From: an uncultured Christensenellaceae bacterium
Lineage (GTDB): Bacteria > Bacillota > Clostridia > Christensenellales > Borkfalkiaceae
Direction of reading: 5' to 3'
Length of the DNA: 64,000 nucleotides
Assembly: GCA_910586985.1 (NCBI GenBank)
Contig: CAJUKK010000005.1
Location: 97,903 to 161,902 of the forward strand
This document shows, in pieces, positions 1-8,210 of the stretch. The stretch's first letter is position 1; each line of letters opens with the position of its first letter. The notes below the pieces were generated by a model. That model was not told the DNA's origin. It saw only the letters and a program-made list of their open reading frames with translations, and ran no database searches. The position numbers and the translations under genes were made by a program.

Positions 1-49
1 CGACGCTGGTTTTTCCAACGCCCATCATACCGCACAATACGATATTCAT
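1..49 (-). CDS. aroK: Shikimate kinase, N-terminal fragment (cut by window edge)
   Basis: Only the first 16 codons are inside the window. They read MNIVLCGMMGVGKTSV, a start followed by a Walker A P-loop (GxxxxGKT/S) in the form shikimate kinases use. The ATG overlaps the aroQ stop as ATGA, so it is the fifth consecutive shikimate-pathway gene of this operon (aroC, aroB, aroE, aroQ, then this). The enzyme phosphorylates shikimate with ATP in the cytoplasm. A P-loop alone would fit other small kinases; the operon context is what makes aroK the best call. Confidence 0.8.
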   Translation of the reverse strand, partial: MNIVLCGMMGVGKTSV

Positions 50-468
50 AACCAAAAACTCTCCAATGCAAGTTTATAACTCTTTTTGCCGAACCCGAGA
101 ATTTCGCCCTTGCAAACCTCGGTTAAAACGGATTTTTTACGAAACTCCTCGCGCGCATGGACGTTCGACATGTGCACTTCGACAACGGGTACGTCGATCG
201 CCGCAATCGCATCTCGGATTGCATACGAATAATGGGTGAACGCACCTGCATTGAGCACGATACCGTCGTACTTCCCTCTTGCATTCTGAATGAAAGAACA
301 CAGTTCGCCCTCGAGATTTGTCTGCGCAAAATCAACTCCGTGGCCCTGTCCTTCGCAAAACTGTTTAAGTTCCGCGTTGATCTGTTCCAGCGTTTCACCG
401 CCGTATATACCCTTTTCGCGTACACCCGTCATGTTGAGATTAACACCGTTGAGCACCAAAAATTTCAT
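46..468 (-). CDS. aroQ: 3-dehydroquinate dehydratase, type II
   Basis: Converts 3-dehydroquinate to 3-dehydroshikimate, step three of the shikimate pathway. The 140-residue length is normal for the small dodecameric type II enzyme. Visible family signatures are NGVNLNMTG near the N-terminus (usually NGPNLN), followed by the flexible-lid Arg and catalytic Tyr in REKGIYG; LNAGAFTHYSYAIRDA in the middle, which carries the conserved Asn and His of the active site; and VEVHMSNVHAREEFR with the second catalytic His. The start overlaps the aroE stop by 4 nt and the stop overlaps the aroK start. The Pro-to-Val change in the NGPNLN motif and Pro-to-Ala in LNPGAF are mild deviations. Function is confidently assigned. 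Confidence 0.95.
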   Translation of the reverse strand: MKFLVLNGVNLNMTGVREKGIYGGETLEQINAELKQFCEGQGHGVDFAQTNLEGELCSFIQNARGKYDGIVLNAGAFTHYSYAIRDAIAAIDVPVVEVHMSNVHAREEFRKKSVLTEVCKGEILGFGKKSYKLALESFWL

Positions 469-1295
469 ATATTCTCCTCCAGATAACGTTTATACAATGT
501 TTTTGCCTCCGCCGCGCTCGGCGTGCGTTCCAAATAAATACAATCCGCCATATACGCCTGATAAAAAAGCATTGCCGCGCCATTCAACGTACGTTTTCCG
601 CACGCCTCTCCGATACGCAGAAATTCCGACTGCTCAGGCACGTAAATCAAATCGATCACCGTATCGCACAAGCTCAAAAATGCGTTTCCGACGGGCAAAA
701 CGCCGCCATCTTCCCACAACACTTCCGGAGTTTTCCCTACCGTGTCGTGCATTCCGACCCCCGTACAGTTAAGCGCGATATCAAAATGTTGATACGGCAC
801 TCTTTCAAGCGGGGTAAAATTGCCGAATTCTCTGTAAATCTCCCGTAAACGATCTGCGTTTCGCTCGAACGCAAACACCGTTGCGCCTGCTTCCCCAAGC
901 TTTTTAATACAGCTCCGACCCGCGCCGCCTGCGCCGAATACGATTACAGTCTTTCCCGCAAGCTCGATCCCCTCGTTTTCAAGCATGAGCAAAAAACCGT
1001 AGCCGTCCGTATTATATCCTTCCCGCGTTGCCGAAAGCACGGTGTTCACCGCGCCGAACGACTTTGCATCTCCGACAAGTTCGTTTAAATAACCGATAAT
1101 CTCCCCTTTAAAGGGAATGGTAACGTTAAAGGCATCGTACGTATTAAACAAATGCTCGGCGCGTTCGTGAAACTTTTCGGGAGAAACCGATACCGTTTCA
1201 TACGAACACGACCGTCCCATAGCGTTTAAAATAAAAGTATGCATGCGCGGACTCGAAGATTGGGAAACATCCTTTCCCACAACGGCAAGTTTCAT
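465..1295 (-). CDS. aroE: Shikimate dehydrogenase (NADP+)
   Basis: Reduces 3-dehydroshikimate to shikimate in the cytoplasm. The 276 residues start with the substrate-binding region: SQSSSPRMH (the SxSP shikimate-binding motif) at about residue 12 and NVTIPFKG with the catalytic Lys at about residue 60. The Rossmann half contains FGAGGAGRS near residue 120, the dinucleotide-binding loop. The C-terminal NGAAMLFYQA matches the family's closing helix (usually GxxMLxxQ). The gene overlaps aroB and aroQ by 4 nt at each end, so it is translated within the aro operon. Length is typical for the family. Confidence 0.95.
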   Translation of the reverse strand: MKLAVVGKDVSQSSSPRMHTFILNAMGRSCSYETVSVSPEKFHERAEHLFNTYDAFNVTIPFKGEIIGYLNELVGDAKSFGAVNTVLSATREGYNTDGYGFLLMLENEGIELAGKTVIVFGAGGAGRSCIKKLGEAGATVFAFERNADRLREIYREFGNFTPLERVPYQHFDIALNCTGVGMHDTVGKTPEVLWEDGGVLPVGNAFLSLCDTVIDLIYVPEQSEFLRIGEACGKRTLNGAAMLFYQAYMADCIYLERTPSAAEAKTLYKRYLEENI

Positions 1296-2323
1296 ATTAA
1301 ATTCTCCTCTGCACGCTTTAACAATGCAACGTATTCGTCATACGCGATCTCTTTTAACATATAATGCCCTTTTGCGACGGGCGCAACAAACGAAATCAGA
1401 TCGCTCGTTGCATTCTTTTTATCGAGCGCGGCAAAACGCGCCGCCTTGCAGGCGCTCGGAAGTTGATTGTTTTTAAGCACGCGCAGAATCAACCCTTTCA
1501 AATCGTTTAAATATTCCTCGTCGCAATCAGCCGTCATCTTCGCAAGCTCAATTTCGTATAGCATGCCGATCAGCACATACTCGCCGTGAGATCGCGTTTT
1601 TTCATACAGCTCCAATGCGTGCCCCGTCGTGTGCCCCATATTTAAACACTTGCGCAGATCTGTTTCATGCGCGTCCTTTTGCACGACATCTGCTTTCAAC
1701 GCAATATTCTGCGGAACGATTTCCTCTAAAAAGGTAAGATCAAACAACCTGTCCGCATTCGAAAAGAGTTTATCAAACAGCGGCTCATGCAGCGCGCCGT
1801 GTTTGATAATTTCACCAAGTCCGCAAACGATCTCCCGCTCGGGGAGTGTTCTTAAAAACATTGCGTCGACAAGAACTTCGCGCGGTTGACGAAATACGCC
1901 GACAAGATTTTTGATTCCTTTAAAATCGATTGCCGTCTTTCCTCCGACAGAGGAATCTACTTGTGATAAAAGTGTCGTAGGAACTTGCACACAGTTTATG
2001 CCGCGCATGTATAACGCCGCCGCAAGTCCGCCGATGTCGCCAACGACGCCGCCGCCCACGCACAGCAAAGTATCTTTGCGGTGCAATCCCGCGTCTGCCA
2101 TAGCGGATAGCAAAGCAAAAAGCGTTTCTTCGTTCTTATTCGATTCTCCCGCTTGCATCACGTGTACGGGAAGAGCAAGCGCGTCAATCTCCTTCTTATA
2201 AATCCGATAAACGTTGGAGTCGGTAAACACCATATTGCCGTGTGAACGACGGAACGCGCCCTTTTCGCATATAATAATGCTTTCCTCGCACGCGGGTGTT
2301 GAGGTTATTTTTATTTCCGTCAT
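1292..2323 (-). CDS. aroB: 3-dehydroquinate synthase
   Basis: Cyclises DAHP to 3-dehydroquinate, with NAD+ and a divalent metal as cofactors. The 343-residue protein carries GGGVVGDIGGLAAALYMRG (the NAD/phosphate-binding glycine-rich stretch), the PTTLLSQVDSSVGGKTAID block, and the metal-ligand region GEIIKHGAL with NMGHTTGHALE further on, all diagnostic of AroB. The start ATG lies in a TAATG overlap with the aroC stop, which suggests translational coupling. Slightly short compared with the usual 350-370 residues, but all core blocks are present. Confidence 0.95.
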   Translation of the reverse strand: MTEIKITSTPACEESIIICEKGAFRRSHGNMVFTDSNVYRIYKKEIDALALPVHVMQAGESNKNEETLFALLSAMADAGLHRKDTLLCVGGGVVGDIGGLAAALYMRGINCVQVPTTLLSQVDSSVGGKTAIDFKGIKNLVGVFRQPREVLVDAMFLRTLPEREIVCGLGEIIKHGALHEPLFDKLFSNADRLFDLTFLEEIVPQNIALKADVVQKDAHETDLRKCLNMGHTTGHALELYEKTRSHGEYVLIGMLYEIELAKMTADCDEEYLNDLKGLILRVLKNNQLPSACKAARFAALDKKNATSDLISFVAPVAKGHYMLKEIAYDEYVALLKRAEENLI

Positions 2324-3453
2324 TACGGCAACCTCCGATAGCGTTCCTTTATTTCGGCAACGTTATCTCCGCCAAGCCGTTCGAGCACGACTGCCGCAAG
2401 TTCGCACGCAACTGCGCTCTCCAAAATAATCTCGCAGGCGGTAATGGCCGTCACGTCGCTCCGCTCCGTCGCGGCGCGGCAAGCCTCTTTGGTAAGATAA
2501 TCCACCGTATTTAACCCTTTCATAAGCGTAGGAATCGGTTTCATTGCGGCACATAAAACAATCTCTTCGCCGTTGGACATACCGCCCTCGATACCGCCCG
2601 CACGGTTTGTCTTGCGGTAAAAACCTGTCTCTTCATCGTAAAAAATTTCGTCGTGCACTGCGCTGCCGAATTGTTTTGCGGCATCGAATCCAAGTCCGAA
2701 CGCAACGCCCTTGATCGCCTGCACGCTCATCACTGCAGATGCAAGGCGCGCATCCAACTTCTGATTATAACTCATACAACTGCCGAATCCGCTCCCGAGT
2801 CCCTCAACTCTGATCTCTATTTCGCCGCCGAGCGTATCGCCGGACTCCGCCGCCTTATCGATTTCGGACACGGCGGCGCGCTCGCACTCTTCGCTCATCA
2901 TTCCAAGGAGCGGTCTGCGCCTTTCTTTGATTTCTTTGAAGGAATATCCTTTCTCCTCGGCTATACTTCCGACGCGTTTTACATAGCCCGTGATCTCCAC
3001 GCCGAGCGCGCGCAAAAATTGCCTGCAAACCGTACCCGCCGCCACGCGTACCGCCGTCTCCCGCGCAGAGGCTCGCTCCAAAATATTGCGCGCGTCTTCC
3101 TGTCCGTATTTTTTTACGCCTGTAAGATCGGCGTGTCCGGGGCGCACTTTCGTAAGTTTCCTCTTACTCTCGTCGCAACCCTCCGCCGCCATGTATTCTT
3201 TCCAGTTTTCGTAATCACGGTTCCACACGGCGAGGGTTACGGGACTGCCGAGCGTTTTCAAATTTCGTACGCCCGTTAAAATTTCCACTTCGTCGCGCTC
3301 GATTTTCTGGCGCGCGCCCCTGCCGTAACCGCTCTGCCGCAATGCAAGACACGCGTTAATTTCGTCCGGATCGACGAAAATTCCCGCAGGCAACCCTTCG
3401 ATAACGGCAAACAGTCCTTTCCCGTGCGATTCTCCCGATGTTATCAATCTCAT
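2323..3453 (-). CDS. aroC: Chorismate synthase
   Basis: Converts EPSP to chorismate using reduced FMN. The 376 residues begin with the family signature GESHGKGL (residues 7-14) and contain YGRGARQKIERD, the RPGHADLTG block, and RASARETAVRVAAG. In the last third the conserved NRAGGIEGGMSNGE block is present. It is the first shikimate gene in transcription order and lies 4 nt after the metallo-hydrolase gene, with which it probably shares an mRNA. No aroA or aroG homologue is inside this window. Confidence 0.96.
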   Translation of the reverse strand: MRLITSGESHGKGLFAVIEGLPAGIFVDPDEINACLALRQSGYGRGARQKIERDEVEILTGVRNLKTLGSPVTLAVWNRDYENWKEYMAAEGCDESKRKLTKVRPGHADLTGVKKYGQEDARNILERASARETAVRVAAGTVCRQFLRALGVEITGYVKRVGSIAEEKGYSFKEIKERRRPLLGMMSEECERAAVSEIDKAAESGDTLGGEIEIRVEGLGSGFGSCMSYNQKLDARLASAVMSVQAIKGVAFGLGFDAAKQFGSAVHDEIFYDEETGFYRKTNRAGGIEGGMSNGEEIVLCAAMKPIPTLMKGLNTVDYLTKEACRAATERSDVTAITACEIILESAVACELAAVVLERLGGDNVAEIKERYRRLP

Positions 3454-3457
3454 ATGT

Positions 3458-4438
3458 TTACTCCGTGATATTCGTTCGGACGGAATATGTGCCGTCCTTT
3501 ACGGAAACAACGACGTTTCCGAGCTCGTCGATCCGATATATTTCCGCGCCGCTACCAATCAGCCGCGAAATTGCATCTCCGTTCGGATGAGAATATGAAT
3601 TACCTCTTCCCGCAGAAACGACCGCTACCTCTGCGCCGATCAGCGACAAAAACGCCTCTGACGAAGAATCCTTCGATCCGTGATGCGCCGCCTTTAAAAC
3701 GTCGATCCCGTCAAGCCGTACCGTGTATTCTCCGCGATCGAAAATCGTATTGTCAAGCGCATATTCTCTTACCAGCCTCTCTTCGCGTTTTGCGGAAATA
3801 TCGCCCGTAAATACCGCGCTCACATCCTTATAGCTGAGATACAGAACGGCGGAAGAATCGTTCTCGTCCGTTTCACCCGTTGAATAGGGCGAAATACAGT
3901 TGACGTACGCGCCCGAACCGTCGGCAATTACGCCGTAACGCGTCAAAGTTTTAGTTTTTAAACCCGTCTTCTCCGCCTGTAAAAGCAACGTACGGTAAGC
4001 AACGTTTTCCGCGCCGATCACGGGTAAATAGAGCGTATCAACTTTAATAAGTTTTAATACCTCTTCAAACGCGCCGAAATGATCGCGGTCGGCATGGCTG
4101 ACAAGCAATGAAAGCGAGGAAGCGTCCAATCCTTTTAAGTACCGGATCAGACGATTACGGGAAGTGAACGACCCGTCGCCGCCGTCGATTACAAGTATAT
4201 TCCCGCTTGGAAATTCTACGATCGAACAATCGCCCTGCCCTGCTTCGAGAAAATGAATGCGGAGCTCGTCCGCTTGCCGCGGCGGTATTTTATAGGGTGG
4301 CAATAATGATTTAAGCGGGAAAAAATATGTAACGAACGCAAACGCAAGCAGCAAGGCAGCCAACGTAACTGCTACGATCTTTTTTACGGCGCGAAAATTC
4401 AATCTCTTTCTTCCCGCATTATTACCGTTATACTGCAA
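3458..4438 (-). CDS. ComEC/Rec2-type metallo-beta-lactamase-fold hydrolase, membrane-anchored
   Basis: A 326-residue protein with a basic N-terminus, one membrane segment at about residues 20-42 and an extracellular hydrolase domain. HFLEAGQGDCSIVEFPSG, VIDGGDG and SHADRDHFG are the hallmark blocks of the metallo-beta-lactamase domain found at the C-terminus of the competence channel ComEC; later blocks AAHHGSKDSS and SAGRGNSYSHP also fit. The polytopic competence domain is absent, so this is a free-standing ComEC-type hydrolase, possibly a nuclease or phosphodiesterase acting outside the membrane. The start is TTG at 4438, preceded by AAGGAA; it overlaps the patatin gene by 11 nt and ends 4 nt before aroC. 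Substrate unknown. Confidence 0.8.
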   Translation of the reverse strand: MQYNGNNAGRKRLNFRAVKKIVAVTLAALLLAFAFVTYFFPLKSLLPPYKIPPRQADELRIHFLEAGQGDCSIVEFPSGNILVIDGGDGSFTSRNRLIRYLKGLDASSLSLLVSHADRDHFGAFEEVLKLIKVDTLYLPVIGAENVAYRTLLLQAEKTGLKTKTLTRYGVIADGSGAYVNCISPYSTGETDENDSSAVLYLSYKDVSAVFTGDISAKREERLVREYALDNTIFDRGEYTVRLDGIDVLKAAHHGSKDSSSEAFLSLIGAEVAVVSAGRGNSYSHPNGDAISRLIGSGAEIYRIDELGNVVVSVKDGTYSVRTNITE

Positions 4439-5270
4439 AACCCGTTTCCTTTAAAGCCGCTTTGATTTCAGCCATATGCGACTTTGCCTCGCGGTAACCG
4501 ATTTCGAACATCTCGTCCATAGCCGTGCGGGATACGTCCGTCGCGCGAAAATCATAGAGATTGGGACGGAGCATGTAGTCCGCCGCGTCATACCCGCGGG
4601 AGATACTGTTATCTTTTTTCTCTACCGATACGAATTTACCGATCGCCATACCGACGAGACGGGAAAGCTTGCTTTTATCTTCGTCCGCTTTGGGAAAAGC
4701 CGAAAGGTCAACGCCGATTACAAAATCCGCGCCCTTTTCTTTGCATACGTCGGCAGGAATCGCATTGGTATACGCACCGTCGTAATAACGTTTCCCGTCG
4801 ATTTCCACCGCGCGAAAAAAAGGCGGAATCGCCGAACTCGCCGTAACGACGCGCGCGATTTTTCCTTGATCGAAAAGCACCCCGTCGTTCGTCTCCGCAT
4901 CCGTCGCCCAAGCGGCGAACGGAATCTTTAAATCGGATATATCCCCTTCGAGATAGGTTTCCAAAAATTCTTCCATAAACCCCATATCCGCAAAGGGACG
5001 CAGGTTTTTCGAAAATTCTTTGATATTTAAATTCTGAATGATCTGCGCCATATCGGATGCGGTAAATCCTCTTGCATACAGCGCGCCGACGATCGATCCG
5101 ACAGACGTTCCCGTTACAACGGTAAAACCGATATGCTCCTCTTCGAACGCCTTTAAAACGCCGAGATGCGCCATTCCTTTTGCGCCGCCGCTTCCAAGCG
5201 CAATACCGAGCTTTTTGGAAACGCGGCTTTTACGGTGAAACACCGATTTAATTTTCGCAAAAAATCCCAT
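4428..5270 (-). CDS. Patatin-like phospholipase / NTE-type serine esterase
   Basis: A 280-residue cytoplasmic serine hydrolase of the bacterial patatin (RssA/YlbK-like) family. GIALGSGGAKGMAHLGVLKA (residues 22-41) holds the oxyanion hole; GTSVG near residue 59 holds the nucleophile Ser in GxSxG; YYDGAYTNAIP near residue 170 supplies the catalytic Asp of the DG(A/G) motif. Length is normal for the single-domain family. The ATG at 5270 has an AAAGGAG ribosome site 6 nt upstream, and a SigA-like promoter lies at 5299-5327. It is the first gene of the putative patatin-hydrolase-aro operon. It presumably cleaves phospholipids or related esters; no specific substrate can be read from the sequence. 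Confidence 0.85.
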   Translation of the reverse strand: MGFFAKIKSVFHRKSRVSKKLGIALGSGGAKGMAHLGVLKAFEEEHIGFTVVTGTSVGSIVGALYARGFTASDMAQIIQNLNIKEFSKNLRPFADMGFMEEFLETYLEGDISDLKIPFAAWATDAETNDGVLFDQGKIARVVTASSAIPPFFRAVEIDGKRYYDGAYTNAIPADVCKEKGADFVIGVDLSAFPKADEDKSKLSRLVGMAIGKFVSVEKKDNSISRGYDAADYMLRPNLYDFRATDVSRTAMDEMFEIGYREAKSHMAEIKAALKETGFAV

Positions 5271-5298
5271 CGCCCGCTCCTTTCCCGATTCTCTCTCT

Positions 5299-5327
5299 AT
5301 TTTACACTTTTTTCCTTAAAATGTAAA
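5299..5327 (-). promoter_or_regulatory. SigA-type promoter of the patatin-aro operon
   Basis: On the minus strand, TTTACA (-35) and TAAAAT (-10) are separated by 17 nt. The predicted start lies about 20 nt before the patatin AAAGGAG. It is back-to-back with the + strand promoter at 5367-5395. Confidence 0.6.
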
Positions 5328-5366
5328 CTGTCTTGCCGTTATTTTCACGATTTTCAAAAAACGTAT

Positions 5367-5395
5367 TTGACGAACGCGCCGCTTTCCGATATAAT
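5367..5395 (+). promoter_or_regulatory. SigA promoter of the YjdF-like membrane gene
   Basis: TTGACG and a perfect TATAAT are separated by 17 nt. Transcription would begin near 5402, after the far-upstream in-frame codons at 5333. The promoter therefore rules out the long form of the downstream protein and supports the ATG at 5420. Confidence 0.8.
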
Positions 5396-5419
5396 AAGAA
5401 AAAACTTTCGGAGCTATAC

Positions 5420-6193
5420 ATGAACGTAAAACTAAAAAATTTATTCTCACAAAAGCGAAACCTTGTCGTTACCATTCTCGTGTGCGTGTTTCTTCTTGCC
5501 ATTCTCGGCGGAATCATCTACGCCTCGATCGCCTACGGCAACGGAAAAATGGGCAAGGCGCTCTTTCACCGCAAAGTCTGGTACGCGGTGCTCTGCGTTC
5601 TCATGATGGCGGCGGTTTTCCTTGCACAGCTCCTCTTCCGCGTAAGGTTCTCCGTTTTCTGCGAAATTGCGCTAATCTCTTTCGCGTTTGCTGCGCTCGC
5701 AGGCGGTACCGTATTTACTCTTTACAGCCATATCCCCGTCTGGGACAAAATCCTCCATACGCTCAGCGGTCCGCTCTTTTCCATTGTCGGTCTCGGGTTT
5801 GCAATACTGCTCTCCGAAAAACAGCCGACGGAAAAACGCCGCGTCGTTATGTGCGTCGTATTCGCCTTTCTCGCCTCGCTTGCCGTCGGCTACTTATGGG
5901 AAATTTTCGAATACACCGTTGACTCCGTTATATCGGGATATAACAACCAACGTTGGCTGGAAGGTCTTATCCAATCGCTTCCCGACGGAACATATATCGT
6001 GTCCGACAAACGCGGCACCGCGCTGATCGACACCATGAGCGACATGATCTGTAATCTCTGCGGTACGGTTGCGTTCCTCGTTCCCGTGCTTATATTGTGT
6101 TTGAAAAAGCCGGAACGTATTCACACGTTTAAGTTTACCCCTCTGGCAAAAAAAGAGCATGCGCATGCGGAAAATCCTTCCGAACACGATTAA
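5420..6193 (+). CDS. YjdF/DUF2238-like multi-pass membrane protein
   Basis: A 257-residue integral membrane protein with about six hydrophobic segments. Two blocks resemble the YjdF/DUF2238 family as I remember it: GYLWEIFEYTVD and DTMSDMICNLCG, in which acidic residues sit inside or next to helices. The C-terminus is a His/Lys-rich cytoplasmic tail. An in-frame extension back to 5333 exists, but the SigA promoter starts transcription near 5402, and CGGAG 6 nt before the ATG at 5420 marks the real start. The gene stands alone on the + strand, divergent from the patatin operon, and is followed by a strong terminator. Family function is unknown; assignment to DUF2238 is by motif memory only. 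Confidence 0.7.
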   Translation: MNVKLKNLFSQKRNLVVTILVCVFLLAILGGIIYASIAYGNGKMGKALFHRKVWYAVLCVLMMAAVFLAQLLFRVRFSVFCEIALISFAFAALAGGTVFTLYSHIPVWDKILHTLSGPLFSIVGLGFAILLSEKQPTEKRRVVMCVVFAFLASLAVGYLWEIFEYTVDSVISGYNNQRWLEGLIQSLPDGTYIVSDKRGTALIDTMSDMICNLCGTVAFLVPVLILCLKKPERIHTFKFTPLAKKEHAHAENPSEHD

Positions 6194-6203
6194 TCCAAAG
6201 TTT

Positions 6204-6231
6204 CGCCCCGCAAACGCGGGGCGTTTCTTTT
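6204..6231 (+). terminator. Rho-independent terminator
   Basis: An 8-bp GC stem (CGCCCCGC / GCGGGGCG) with loop AAAC is followed by TTTCTTTT. It ends the YjdF-like gene and overlaps the stop codon of the convergent trpB gene by 2 nt. Confidence 0.9.
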
Positions 6232-7618
6232 ACATCAGCCCCTCGTTGACGGCGCACTTGGGAATGGTATCGAACCCTTTTTGCAAATCTTCGTCCGTGG
6301 GAATATAGTCTGTCATCTGACCGTCGTTATACAACTTATATGAGGCGAGATCGAAATAACCCGTGCCCGTCAACCCGAACAGTATCGTTTTTTTCTTGCC
6401 TTCCCGCTTACACTTTAACGCCTCGTCTACTGCAACGCGAATGGCATGGGCGCTCTCGGGCGCGGGCAGAATCCCCTCGCACTTGGCAAACGTAACCGCC
6501 GCCTCAAAAACCTTGCTCTGCTCCACAGCGACCGCGCGCATAAATCCTTCGTGATACAGCTTTGAGACGATCGGACTCATACCGTGGTATCTGAGTCCGC
6601 CCGCATGGTTGGGCGAGGGCATAAAACCGCACCCGAGCGTATACATTTGGGCAAGCGGCGTCATTTTTGCAGAATCGCAATAATCGTAAACAAACTTTCC
6701 GCGCGTCAACGTAGGACAGCTTTTGGGTTCTACGCCCACAAAATCCACTTCGTTTTTGCCCTGTAACCGTTCGCCCATATATGGCGCGATGAGTCCGCCG
6801 AAATTCGATCCGCCCCCTACGCACCCGATTATTATATCCGGCGTGACGTTATACTTATCCAGCGCGGTTTTGCATTCGAGTCCCATCACCGTCTGGTGCA
6901 GTATCACGTGATCGAGCACCGACCCCAACACGTAGCGGCAGGATTCGCTCGTTACCGCCTTTTCCACCGCCTCTGAAATAGCGCACCCAAGCGAGCCGCC
7001 CGTTTCGGGATATTCCTTTAAAATCTTTCTCCCCGCATTCGTCGTGTCCGACGGAGACGGAATAACGTTAGCGCCGTAAGTTCTGATCACTTCTTTGCGG
7101 TAAGGTTTTTGCTGAGAAGATACTTTGACCATGAATACGTCGAGATCGAGTCCGTAAAACGCCGCAGCCATGGCAAGCGCCGTACCCCACTGCCCCGCGC
7201 CCGTTTCCGTTGTGATAGATTTTAATCCCTGCTTTTTCGCATAATACGCCTGCGCCGCCGCCGAATTGAGCTTGTGTGAACCCGAGGTATTATTTCCCTC
7301 AAACTTATAATATATTTCCGCGGGCGTATCGAGTAACCGTTCCAGAAAATATGCCCGCACGAGCGGCGAAGGCCGGAACATACGGTAAAACTCAAGGATT
7401 GGCTCCGGAATCTGAATGTATTCGTTGGTATCGTCCAGCTCCTGATCGACACAGTCCTCGCAAAACACCGTCGAAAGCTGTTCCTTTGTACAGGGAAGCT
7501 GGGTAGCAGGGTCGATAAAAGGCGCGTGCGCATTCTTCATGTGCGCCTTTACGTTATACCAATAACGAGGGGTCTCCTCTTCGGTTAAATACATTTTGTA
7601 AGGAATTTCGGTTTTCAT
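6230..7618 (-). CDS. trpB: Tryptophan synthase beta-like chain (TrpB2 family)
   Basis: A PLP enzyme of 462 residues, in the length range of the long TrpB2 subfamily rather than the 400-residue TrpB1. EGNNTSGSHKLNSAAA holds the PLP-binding Lys (usually GRPTPLxx then HKxN), and GCVGGGSNFGG is the phosphate-binding glycine loop. The TETGAGQWGTALA block is also typical of TrpB. The start chosen is the ATG at 7618, which has GGAGG upstream; the in-frame extension to 7696 runs into the T-box terminator. No trpA or other trp gene is in the window, so it would work as a free-standing indole-salvage beta subunit. The Trp-type T-box in front supports a role in tryptophan supply. Confidence 0.9.
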   Translation of the reverse strand: MKTEIPYKMYLTEEETPRYWYNVKAHMKNAHAPFIDPATQLPCTKEQLSTVFCEDCVDQELDDTNEYIQIPEPILEFYRMFRPSPLVRAYFLERLLDTPAEIYYKFEGNNTSGSHKLNSAAAQAYYAKKQGLKSITTETGAGQWGTALAMAAAFYGLDLDVFMVKVSSQQKPYRKEVIRTYGANVIPSPSDTTNAGRKILKEYPETGGSLGCAISEAVEKAVTSESCRYVLGSVLDHVILHQTVMGLECKTALDKYNVTPDIIIGCVGGGSNFGGLIAPYMGERLQGKNEVDFVGVEPKSCPTLTRGKFVYDYCDSAKMTPLAQMYTLGCGFMPSPNHAGGLRYHGMSPIVSKLYHEGFMRAVAVEQSKVFEAAVTFAKCEGILPAPESAHAIRVAVDEALKCKREGKKKTILFGLTGTGYFDLASYKLYNDGQMTDYIPTDEDLQKGFDTIPKCAVNEGLM

Positions 7619-7619
7619 A

Positions 7620-7899
7620 AGTCTATCCTCCGTTTTAATATTATGACAAAAAAACACGGAAGGATTCGCTTGGGACGAATCTCTCCGTGTTGCCACCCAA
7701 ATTTACGGCTCACTGCGCCGCCTTATTACAGGCACTTACATGCCCTCCTCTGTAACGGGAGAACCCGTCGGACACTACTGAATCACCTTCGCATCCGCCC
7801 TCGGCGCCCCATTCACGCACAGACGAATACCTTGATTTCACCCTTTCAAAGCTCTCTGTGATCCGAAACAATATGCGCTACTACTCCGCCTCATCGGTT
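7620..7899 (-). promoter_or_regulatory. T-box leader (tRNA-Trp type predicted)
   Basis: The minus-strand leader between the promoter and trpB shows T-box architecture: an AGAGAG element early on, the T-box core GGGTGGCAACACGG at 7698-7685, then a terminator. The T-box bulge reads UGGC, which would pair with an acceptor end GCCA, as in bacterial tRNA-Trp with discriminator G. A candidate specifier UGG (Trp codon) lies at 7811-7809 in the context GUGAAUGGGGC. Uncharged tRNA would stabilise the antiterminator and switch on trpB. T-box identity is secure; amino-acid specificity is inferred. Confidence 0.9.
7645..7691 (-). terminator. T-box conditional terminator
   Basis: On the minus strand AACACGGA pairs with TCCGTGTT, an inner GATTCG pairs with CGAATC, and a run of eight T follows. 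The left arm overlaps the T-box core, as expected for the mutually exclusive antiterminator. Confidence 0.9.
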
Positions 7900-7905
7900 T
7901 TATTT

Positions 7906-7934
7906 ATTATATCGCATATTTATTCTTTTGTCAA
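7906..7934 (-). promoter_or_regulatory. Consensus SigA promoter of the T-box/trpB unit
   Basis: TTGACA and TATAAT are both perfect and 17 nt apart on the minus strand. Transcription would start near 7899, just before the first T-box stem. Confidence 0.85.
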
Positions 7935-8069
7935 CGATATTTTTTGCATTATTATGTAAAATTTCAAATAAAATTAGAATAATACACATTGGTGAGTCAT
8001 TTTATGAAGAATGATAGCATAGAAATTTAGCGAAAAATTAAAAAATTAGAAAAATAAGCGTAAAAATGC
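7935..8069. other. AT-rich intergenic stretch
   Basis: Between the two divergent promoters I see no open frame with a ribosome site and no clear hairpin with a T-run; it is simply AT-rich. Confidence 0.5.
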
Positions 8070-8098
8070 TTGCATTTTATAACGGATTCAAATATAAT
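8070..8098 (+). promoter_or_regulatory. SigA promoter of tRNA-Thr
   Basis: TTGCAT and a perfect TATAAT are separated by 17 nt, ending about 30 nt upstream of the tRNA 5' end. Confidence 0.75.
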
Positions 8099-8129
8099 AA
8101 ATGAGCGTGTTTGAGTGCGCAAAATAAAC

Positions 8130-8205
8130 GCTACTGTGGCTCAGTCGGTAGAGCAGCTGATTCGTAATCAGCAGGTCGCCGGTTCAAGTCCGGCCAGTAG
8201 CTCCA
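8130..8205 (+). tRNA. tRNA-Thr (anticodon CGT)
   Basis: The acceptor stem GCTACTG pairs with CAGTAGC; the D arm is GCTC-AGTCGGTA-GAGC; the anticodon stem GCTGA/TCAGC closes the loop TTCGTAA with anticodon CGT (reads ACG, Thr); the T arm is GCCGG-TTCAAGT-CCGGC. Discriminator T is followed by an encoded CCA (8203-8205). A promoter lies upstream and a terminator directly downstream, so it is a single-gene unit. Confidence 0.95.
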
Positions 8206-8210
8206 TAAAA

